The notes under the pieces: model-generated
Databases searched by the model: none
What the model saw: the letters and a program-made list of their open reading frames with translations, nothing else
Told to the model about the DNA's origin: nothing
In this document: one piece after another, positions 43,597-48,763 of the stretch
Position numbering within the stretch: position 1 is the first letter of the stretch
Layout: each line of letters opens with the position of its first letter
Assembly (NCBI GenBank): GCA_902500745.1
Contig: CABVRS010000003.1
Coordinates: 1 to 48,763, forward strand
Direction: 5' to 3'
DNA from: an uncultured Nitrospira sp.
Lineage (GTDB): Bacteria > Nitrospirota > Nitrospiria > Nitrospirales > Nitrospiraceae
Length of the DNA: 48,763 nt
Program-made: the position numbers and the translations under genes

Positions 43597-43631
43597 TGGT
43601 CAGGTCATGCATGATGTGCATGGCCTGACCA
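43597..43631 (+). other. Intergenic hairpin 2 (15-bp stem, no T-tract)
   Basis: TGGTCAGGTCATGCA (43597-43611) and TGCATGGCCTGACCA (43617-43631) form a 15-base stem with one G-T pair and a five-base loop. The AGAGGAAA ribosome site of the downstream CTERM gene begins almost directly after the stem. No T-run follows. Confidence 0.88.
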
Positions 43632-43647
43632 AAGAGGAAAAGATACA

Positions 43648-44286
43648 ATGACGAAGCGTGTCTTAGCTTTCGGCTACCACAACTTAATAGTCGCGCTTCT
43701 GATGCTGTCGGCACTCTTGGTGCTTCCAGCGCAGTCACAAGCGATGACGGTTACGGAATTGGATTTCACGAATGGGTCGGTGGCGTTGCTCAAAAACGGC
43801 AACCCGCTTCTGTCTAGCAACTTCACCACGAACGGGCAAATTGTCATGGGCCAGTATCAGCCCTTGCCTAATATTATCCCCCCTGTTGCGCTCGGACCGT
43901 ATACCTTTTCATTGTTCACCAGCGGCCCCAATCCTGCGCCATCCAGCAGCACGATCGGATCGACCATTACGGCCGATCTGACCGCGTTGGGGGCAAAACT
44001 GACGGGACCGTTCATTTCTGCATCCGGGTTGATGATGAACATCGGTGGCAATGCGACCGGAACGTTCAACGAGACAACGAATGCGTTCACCGGACTGACC
44101 TGGACCCATGCATTGACTGGGGTCACAGGCTTGCCCAGTACCTGGGGTAGTCCCAGCAGCCTAGCTCTACGCTTTACGCTGAATGGGGCGGCGCAACTCG
44201 CGGCCGTACCTTTGCCTGGCGCCGCGCCCCTGTTCTTGAGCGGGTTATCAGGTCTTGCGTTGGCGCGGAAGCGCCTCGCAGCATAG
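43648..44286 (+). CDS. VPLPA-type CTERM surface protein (paralogue A)
   Basis: The 212-residue protein has a signal peptide ending about QSQAM. Its mature part begins TVTELDFTNGSVALLKNGNP and contains GQIVMGQYQPLPNI and YTFSLFTSGPNPAPSSSTIG. The C-terminus VPLPGAAPLFLSGLSGLALA plus RKRLAA is a VPLPA-like sorting signal. The mature part is clearly paralogous to the protein at 47549 (same TELDFTNGSV / YSLFTSG framework). Function is unknown; export and exosortase anchoring are likely. A hairpin follows the gene. Confidence 0.88.
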   Translation: MTKRVLAFGYHNLIVALLMLSALLVLPAQSQAMTVTELDFTNGSVALLKNGNPLLSSNFTTNGQIVMGQYQPLPNIIPPVALGPYTFSLFTSGPNPAPSSSTIGSTITADLTALGAKLTGPFISASGLMMNIGGNATGTFNETTNAFTGLTWTHALTGVTGLPSTWGSPSSLALRFTLNGAAQLAAVPLPGAAPLFLSGLSGLALARKRLAA

Positions 44287-44412
44287 CCTTTTCATGGGGT
44301 GGTGGAGCTCATTCGCTCACGAGCGAAACAAGCGGGACTGAGCATGGCTCGCCCTTCTGGAGCTTTCCCACCATCCCTATTCTTGAGAGTCTCACGTCGC
44401 TATGGGATTCAA

Positions 44413-44445
44413 GGCCGGGATAGGCATGAAATGCCTGTCCCGGCC
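44413..44445 (+). terminator. Hairpin 3, probable terminator (15-bp stem)
   Basis: GGCCGGGATAGGCAT (44413-44427) and ATGCCTGTCCCGGCC (44431-44445) pair over 15 bases with one T-G pair and a three-base loop GAA. It lies about 125 bases after the CTERM gene. There is no clean T-tract, so it is a terminator by position more than by sequence. Confidence 0.65.
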
Positions 44446-44604
44446 GGCGAGTAGATTTCGTGAGAGCCTCATGATCTGCCATCAGATTTCAAGGCTAGAC
44501 CGTGGCTCTGTCGTGTAGAACGAGACGCGATAGTCGAGTTCACGCGATCTTGAATTCTGCTGAAAATGAATAGAGATTGTCATGGTGATGGCCTCTCTTG
44601 ACTG

Positions 44605-44620
44605 ATCAATAAACATTGAT
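44605..44620. promoter_or_regulatory. ArsR operator 1: ATCAA-N6-TTGAT
   Basis: The perfect dyad ATCAA TAAACA TTGAT lies 25 bases upstream of the arsR start. A TTGACT (44598-44603) is next to its left edge, so a bound repressor would cover the core promoter. The same palindrome with a different spacer precedes acr3. Spacing and position fit known ArsR-family imperfect dyads; binding is inferred. Confidence 0.8.
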
Positions 44621-44645
44621 GTACACAGCGTGGTATTAGTGCGTG

Positions 44646-44960
44646 ATGGACGGATCACACCAGAAGGCCGCATTGCTCTTCCATGCGTTGTCCGATGCGA
44701 CTCGTTTGGAGTTGATGAAACAGCTCAAAGACGGCGAGAAGTGTGTGTGTGAACTGACGGACGTGCTGCAGGCGGCCCAATCCCGCTTATCCTTTCATCT
44801 CAAGGTCCTGAAAGACGCGGACCTGGTGCATGATCGTCGGGAAGGTCGCTGGAAATATTATTCCGTGAACAAAGAAGGACTGGAAGAATTAAAGGGTGTC
44901 GTGTTTGATCTCAATCGCGATACCAACCCAGCGGCGGGTGTATCCGCCACGCGGTGTTGA
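44646..44960 (+). CDS. arsR: ArsR/SmtB-family metalloid-responsive repressor
   Basis: The 104-residue (or 105 from the GTG at 44643) winged-helix protein has the arsenite-binding motif CVCELTDV in helix 3. The DNA-recognition helix is AAQSRLSFHLKVLKDADLV and the wing is GRWKYYSV. Arsenite binding to the paired cysteines releases ArsR from its operator. It is the first gene of arsR-acr3-arsC. The repeated ATCAA-N6-TTGAT palindromes upstream of this gene and of acr3 are its likely targets. Confidence 0.95.
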   Translation: MDGSHQKAALLFHALSDATRLELMKQLKDGEKCVCELTDVLQAAQSRLSFHLKVLKDADLVHDRREGRWKYYSVNKEGLEELKGVVFDLNRDTNPAAGVSATRC

Positions 44961-44977
44961 CTTTTTTGCTCTTACGC

Positions 44978-44993
44978 ATCAACAATTATTGAT
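44978..44993. promoter_or_regulatory. ArsR operator 2: ATCAA-N6-TTGAT
   Basis: ATCAA CAATTA TTGAT is a second copy of the same dyad, in the short gap between arsR and acr3. A TTGACT (44957-44962) overlaps the arsR stop upstream of it. It suggests a separate, repressible promoter for acr3-arsC. Confidence 0.78.
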
Positions 44994-45011
44994 ACTCAAG
45001 GAGATGATGCC

Positions 45012-46118
45012 ATGGATGCCGCACTCTCTCTTCCATTCGCCCCGCAAGCGAAACGACTGAATGTCTTTGAACGCTATCTGAGTCTCTGGGTGCTGCTCTG
45101 CATGCTTGCCGGCGTCTTACTTGGCCTCGCATGGCCCGCCGCGGTCGGCTTTCTCCGGGAGATAGAATTTGGAGCGGGGAGCCACATCAACCTGCCGATT
45201 GCCGTGCTGATCTGGATCATGATCATTCCAATGATGATGAGGGTCGACGTAAGCTCCCTACGGAAGGTCGGTCAGCGCCCACGCGGCTTGCTCGTCACGT
45301 TGTTTGTCAACTGGGTTGTGAAGCCCTTCTCGATGGCCTTTTTCGCCTGGGTCTTTTTTCAGCATGTCTTTTCCATCTGGCTCTCGCCTGTGGAGGCTGA
45401 GCAATATATCGCCGGATGCATCATTCTGGCGGCGGCGCCCTGTACGGCAATGGTTTTCGTCTGGAGCTATCTCACCGACGGCGATCCGGCCTACACGCTT
45501 GTGCAGGTGACGGTCAACGACCTGCTGATGCTGGTTCTCTTTGCGCCGATCATCGGCTTATTGGTCACCGGTACATCGTCTCTCCTCGTGCCCTATGCCG
45601 TGCTCTGGTATTCGGTGCTGGCCTTCATCGTCATTCCGTTGTTCCTGGGGATGGCGCTCCGCATGTGGTTGGTGCAGCGTTATGGAACGACGTGGTTTGA
45701 GCAGACCTGCCTGCCGCGCTTTGCGTCGGTGACGATCACCGCGTTGCTGCTCACCCTTGTGCTGATCTTTGCGTTTCAAGCAGAGAATATCGTCAGCAAA
45801 CCCTGGCATGTCGCCTTGATCGCGATACCCATACTTCTTCAGGTCTATTTCAATGCTTCCCTGGCCTACTGGCTCATGCATCGGGTCAGGGTGCCGCACG
45901 CGGTCGCCGCTCCGGGAGCGCTCATCGGCGCGAGCAATTTTTTTGAATTGGCGGTCGCGACGGCGATTGCCCTGTTTGGAGCCGAATCGGGTGCTGCGCT
46001 TGCGACCGTTGTGGGGGTCTTGGTGGAAGTCCCAGTTATGTTGTCCATCTGCACGGTCTGCAACCGAACCCGAGATTGGTTTGAAACCGATCCTACCTTT
46101 CGGCCGAGCGTTTCTTGA
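45012..46118 (+). CDS. acr3: ACR3-family arsenite efflux transporter
   Basis: The 368-residue integral membrane protein has about ten helices and the BASS-superfamily fold of ACR3. The essential cysteine lies in LAAAPCTAMVFVWSYL, and the conserved glutamate lies in GASNFFELAVATAIALFG. It expels arsenite using the proton gradient. It begins after the second ArsR operator. Its end abuts arsC, whose ATG is 17 bases beyond the stop. The symbol arsB is also used for this family in annotations; this is the ACR3 type and not the ArsB type. Confidence 0.96.
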   Translation: MDAALSLPFAPQAKRLNVFERYLSLWVLLCMLAGVLLGLAWPAAVGFLREIEFGAGSHINLPIAVLIWIMIIPMMMRVDVSSLRKVGQRPRGLLVTLFVNWVVKPFSMAFFAWVFFQHVFSIWLSPVEAEQYIAGCIILAAAPCTAMVFVWSYLTDGDPAYTLVQVTVNDLLMLVLFAPIIGLLVTGTSSLLVPYAVLWYSVLAFIVIPLFLGMALRMWLVQRYGTTWFEQTCLPRFASVTITALLLTLVLIFAFQAENIVSKPWHVALIAIPILLQVYFNASLAYWLMHRVRVPHAVAAPGALIGASNFFELAVATAIALFGAESGAALATVVGVLVEVPVMLSICTVCNRTRDWFETDPTFRPSVS

Positions 46119-46135
46119 TCGCAAAGGATGCCACG

Positions 46136-46570
46136 ATGCCTCATCGTATCCTGTTTCTCTGCACCGGGAATTCAGCCAGGAGTCAGATGGCTGAAGCCTT
46201 ACTCTCACTCATTGGTGGTCGTGACTTTCAGGCCGAAAGTGCCGGAACCCATCCCGTCGGGCTTCATCCCATGAGCGTGGCGGTCATGGACGAACTGGGA
46301 GTGGATATCCGCGATCGGAAGTCGAAAGCCGTTACCGAATTTCAGGGTCGGTCCTTTGACTATGTCATTACGGTATGTAGCCGGGCGAAGGAGAGCTGCC
46401 CGGTCTTTCCAGGGTCTCACATTGTCCTGCATTGGTCGTTCGATGATCCGGCCGCGGCTTCGCCGGAGAGGCGGCTGGACGAGTTTCGCCGCGTGCGTGA
46501 TGAGATCGCAAATCGCCTCCGCGCGTTCCTCGCGGAGGAATTCAAACCGGCTCCCGCCGGCCCGCGCTGA
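46136..46570 (+). CDS. arsC: Arsenate reductase, thioredoxin-coupled (LMW-phosphatase fold)
   Basis: The 144-residue protein has the P-loop ILFLCTGNSARSQMAE with Cys9 as nucleophile. The resolving pair Cys81 and Cys88 lies in VITVCSRAKESCPVFPG, the arrangement of the Staphylococcus plasmid-type, thioredoxin-dependent ArsC. It reduces arsenate to arsenite, which ACR3 exports. The frame begins at a TTG at 46115 overlapping acr3, but AAAGGA before the ATG at 46136 marks the start. It closes the operon. Confidence 0.95.
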   Translation: MPHRILFLCTGNSARSQMAEALLSLIGGRDFQAESAGTHPVGLHPMSVAVMDELGVDIRDRKSKAVTEFQGRSFDYVITVCSRAKESCPVFPGSHIVLHWSFDDPAAASPERRLDEFRRVRDEIANRLRAFLAEEFKPAPAGPR

Positions 46571-46901
46571 TATCGGCCCGACTCACCTCCAGTAACCGTC
46601 TTCACATCAATTCCTCCGAGTCCGGATTCACATGCGCCTGGGGATTTCTCCAGTTGTGGCCATTAGCTCATGACTCTATCCTTGGGCTACCTCAAGTAGA
46701 TCCCCGCAAGTAATCACATCATGACCGTATCTTAATCCAGAGTTAACACATCCCAAACCCAAATCTTACAGTGTTGTTCTCTACAGCTTGTATAAACGGT
46801 TCGCTGGAATAAGAAACGGTTACATGAAGCGAAGTGACGTTCGCATTCGGCACGAGATTGAGTCTTCACTGCACAGCTCCCAAGATAAGATCCGTACGAT
46901 G

Positions 46902-47015
46902 AAGTGCTTGAGTCTGTTCATTGCGATGAAGGTATTCGGTGCCGGGTTGTCGCTTGCTGCGCCGGTCCAGGCGGTGATGCTGACGCAGCTAGAGGTAGAG
47001 AGAAACGCCAGATGA
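46902..47015 (+). pseudogene. Truncated CTERM-protein paralogue (N-terminal fragment)
   Basis: The frame MKCLSLFIAMKVFGAGLSLA continues APVQAVMLTQLEVERNAR and then stops. It aligns with the signal peptide and first residues of the intact gene at 47549 (MKRFVLFWAIGLIGIASS, then EPVHAATMAQLELTGGAV). The match is lost after LEV. I read it as the 5' remnant of a third paralogue. Similarity is by eye over about 35 residues. Confidence 0.62.
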
Positions 47016-47143
47016 AAGATCACTCGTAATACAGTGTTCGGGAGGCGACGGAGGGCAGCTCAATCTACGAGTGTATGGCTTCAGACAAGAGCTGCCATCA
47101 AGCAGATCTCTTGAGGCCGACACCTGCCACTCAGATCAATGGG

Positions 47144-47160
47144 TCTTGATATAATCAAGA
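47144..47160. repeat. Perfect 17-bp palindrome TCTTGAT-ATA-ATCAAGA
   Basis: Seven-base arms match exactly around ATA in an AT-rich block upstream of a CTERM gene. It may be an operator. The half-site carries ATCAA/TTGAT, as in the ars operators, but in the opposite order. Confidence 0.6.
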
Positions 47161-47548
47161 AATGTTAATTGTAATTTAATACAACAACAAGCCTTTCTTA
47201 ACACTTCCAGCTCTAACCTCCGGTACAACTCGCCATACCAGGATAAGGTGTTCTCATGAACTAATAGTTTGTAGTAGGTCGCAATTAGGGCGACGCTCCC
47301 TTGTGAACGGGCAGCTCGTGAGAGTGAAGTCCGGATGTATCGGAGCGGACCACAAGGCCTTCTACTAATAGAGCCTTGCGAGAAAGCGGGCAGTCAGTTT
47401 GCAGCGGTACCGTAGCTCGTCCTGACCGGTGGCAGGCTTGAGGGGAGGTGATGGGGGCGAGACACAGTCTGAGCTGCAGTCAGTCAGATCATGACACCTA
47501 CTAACAAGGAGTACAGAAATGACTCTGTTTAACGAAGGGAGGAATACC

Positions 47549-48160
47549 ATGAAGCGATTCGTCTTGTTCTGGGCGATCGGCTTGATCGGCATCGCATCGT
47601 CGGTGGCTGAGCCGGTGCACGCCGCAACGATGGCGCAACTGGAGTTGACGGGAGGGGCAGTTAATTACGACGGCAAGCAGAGCCAGATGATGGATCGTCT
47701 ACTCGGTCAAGAGGGCACGCTGAAGCTGGGCCAGTTTCAAGCCATCGGGGAACTTCTCCCGTCGATCGATAAGGCCTGTGAAACCTATTCACTCTTCACG
47801 TCGGGGTTTACCGGCGCGGCAGCTCCATCAGCCACGATTTCCGGCTCCTCCATTTCGATCGACTTATCCTCCCTGTTCTTCGGCGTCAGTCGGGGCGATT
47901 TCCACAAAACGTGGAATATTGGGGAGTTGGCGACCGGCCAGTACGATCCGGAGACACGGGCGTTTACCGTGTCTTGGGACCATATGTTCGACAGCGGTAA
48001 GCATGAGGGGCTGGCCACCTTCTTTCTGAAGGGTATTGCCGAGGTTGGTACGCATCCGGTCGCGATTCCGGCCAGCCTGGTCCTCTATGCAACGGGCCTG
48101 TTTGGACTCGGCTCCTGGACCTGGTGGCAGAGACGGAGCAGTTTTTCAGCTGCTGTGTAG
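47549..48160 (+). CDS. CTERM-type surface protein (paralogue B)
   Basis: The 203-residue protein has a signal peptide (MKRFVLFWAIGLIGIASSVA) and a mature part TMAQLELTGGAVNYDGKQSQ, GTLKLGQFQAIGELLP, ETYSLFTSGFTGAAAPSATI. It ends HPVAIPASLVLYATGLFGLG with WWQRRSS behind it, a degenerate VPLPA/PEP-CTERM signal. It is paralogous to the gene at 43648. GGGAGGAATACC precedes the ATG at 47549; another in-frame ATG at 47519, also with AAGGAG, would add ten residues. It lies downstream of the ars operon and a long leader. Confidence 0.85.
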   Translation: MKRFVLFWAIGLIGIASSVAEPVHAATMAQLELTGGAVNYDGKQSQMMDRLLGQEGTLKLGQFQAIGELLPSIDKACETYSLFTSGFTGAAAPSATISGSSISIDLSSLFFGVSRGDFHKTWNIGELATGQYDPETRAFTVSWDHMFDSGKHEGLATFFLKGIAEVGTHPVAIPASLVLYATGLFGLGSWTWWQRRSSFSAAV

Positions 48161-48195
48161 TTGTCTCAATCAGACGCAATCTGGTGGAGGTCTTG

Positions 48196-48600
48196 ATGGA
48201 CGAATCACGAATGATACCTACCAAATCGAAAAAGAAAACAAAAAGCGTGCGATTCTTTCGCGCCTTGTCGGACGAGACGCGAGTGCGGATTCTTGAACGG
48301 CTTCGGGATGGTGAGCAATGTGTCTGCGCGCTCACGCAGACGTTCCACACCGGCCAATCACGATTATCCTTTCATCTCCGTGTACTAAAAGACGCCGGCT
48401 TGGTGATTGATCGTCCAGAAGGGCGATCGGTCTACTATACCCTTAACCACAAGGCCATCCGCGAAGCTGAAGTCATCATCACTCGACTGAGGGGCGAACC
48501 CGCGTCTACGGCATCTTCAGCTTCGTATTCCACCGGCGTCTATGTGGAGCCCTTGAGGTTACCGGCATACGAAACGGGACCAGAAAAGGGCGCCGCATGA
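48196..48600 (+). CDS. Second ArsR-family regulator, with C-terminal extension
   Basis: The 134-residue winged-helix protein shares with ArsR at 44.6 kb the ALSDETR start, the CVCALTQT cysteine pair, the recognition helix GQSRLSFHLRVLKDAGLV and a YYTL wing. It adds a lysine-rich N-terminus (PTKSKKKTKS) and an extra 30-residue C-terminal tail with no cysteines. The ATG at 48196 has GGAGG upstream; the earlier in-frame ATG at 48124 lies inside the CTERM gene. It probably senses a metalloid and may control the gene that begins at 48742. No ATCAA-N6-TTGAT dyad is seen just upstream. Confidence 0.92.
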   Translation: MDESRMIPTKSKKKTKSVRFFRALSDETRVRILERLRDGEQCVCALTQTFHTGQSRLSFHLRVLKDAGLVIDRPEGRSVYYTLNHKAIREAEVIITRLRGEPASTASSASYSTGVYVEPLRLPAYETGPEKGAA

Positions 48601-48741
48601 ATCGACGAAACAGATTGTATGCAAGCGACATGTGACGAGGAGATAGTCCATTCACATGCAGGAATGGTAGGGCATACAGGTCAGAAGCGTGACATTGACA
48701 GCACTCAAATCACCACTTCATCCATTCAAGGAGGAACGGAT

Positions 48742-48763
48742 ATGACACTGCGAGGCATCAAAC
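48742..48763 (+). CDS. Start of an unidentified gene, cut by the window edge
   Basis: AAGGAGG (48728-48734) precedes ATG ACA CTG CGA GGC ATC AAA by a good distance, marking the start of a gene whose first seven residues are MTLRGIK. The product cannot be named. It follows the second ArsR-type gene and could be a further arsenic-related gene. Confidence 0.55.

Larger units (their letters stand above)
44287..44645. other. Intergenic region before the ars operon
   Basis: No gene is seen. It holds the hairpin at 44413-44445 and, near its right end, the TTGACT and palindromic operator of arsR. The rest shows nothing I can name. Confidence 0.5.
46571..47548. other. Long intergenic region with AT-rich palindrome and structured leader
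   Basis: Nearly 1 kb with no intact gene. It contains a truncated CTERM-paralogue (46902-47015) and an AT-rich block with the perfect palindrome TCTTGAT-ATA-ATCAAGA (47144-47160). At about 47270-47518 there is a GC-rich leader with GTCCG/CGGAC and AGTAG/CTACT pairings and a GAGGGGAGGTGATGG block shared with the leader at 41.4 kb. It probably holds the promoter and 5' leader of the CTERM gene at 47549. Confidence 0.55.

Noticed and set aside
47270..47518. A cyclic-di-GMP or similar riboswitch before the CTERM gene
   Set aside because: Local pairings exist, but the conserved GEMM core words were not found, so only a generic structured leader is claimed.

Overview
The window reads as a chromosomal segment of a Nitrospira-like bacterium (phylum Nitrospirota). 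This rests on moderately GC-rich DNA, the protein sequences themselves, PCP-reductase-domain proteins in an apparently non-phototrophic gene set, VPLPA/PEP-CTERM surface proteins, RHS remnants and GTTTC-type intergenic repeats. The assignment is recognition from memory and was not checked against a database.

Layout. (1) 1-2.9 kb is accessory DNA: the end of an FGE-sulfatase-fold protein, a DD35E integrase-type transposase, a truncated RHS/TIG gene and a toxin-antitoxin pair whose toxin is frameshifted in a C-run. (2) 3.0-7.7 kb holds a zinc-ribbon/PCP-reductase-domain protein with a strong terminator, a membrane protein, yebC, ruvA, a Cys-rich secreted protein and ruvB. (3) 7.9-18.7 kb is a long, tightly packed supra-operon: pheA-hisC-aroF-tyrA-aroA (phenylalanine, tyrosine and chorismate), then cmk-plsC-rpsA-sppA-ihfB and a four-repeat PCP-reductase-like protein. 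Several of its genes overlap by four bases. (4) 18.8-23.2 kb holds small hypothetical genes, an FG-GAP lipoprotein and a D-Ala-D-Ala carboxypeptidase. (5) 23.2-26.7 kb, on the minus strand, carries a sigma-70 factor, lipB and glutamate dehydrogenase. A stomatin/slipin gene remnant follows. (6) 27.4-30.6 kb carries trmI, an SDR oxidoreductase, aroE, aroK and tRNA-Arg(TCG).

(7) 30.7-44.3 kb is the most unusual region. A beta-barrel protein and a solitary GspC-like PDZ protein run divergently from a two-partner secretion pair (TpsB transporter and a 1464-residue TpsA exoprotein). ExbB/TolQ, ExbD/TolR and a Pro-rich TonB/TolA-like protein follow at once, then two VPLPA-CTERM proteins flanking a PstS-like binding protein. 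The last three genes are each followed by a long, nearly perfect hairpin without a T-tract. I read this as a candidate cell-surface/exoprotein system with its own proton-motive-force module; the functional link is inferred.

(8) 44.6-48.6 kb is an arsenic module (arsR-acr3-arsC). It has two copies of the palindrome ATCAA-N6-TTGAT, one before arsR and one before acr3. It is bracketed by paralogous CTERM genes (one intact on each side plus a truncated third copy) and followed by a second ArsR-family regulator. A further gene begins at the right edge.
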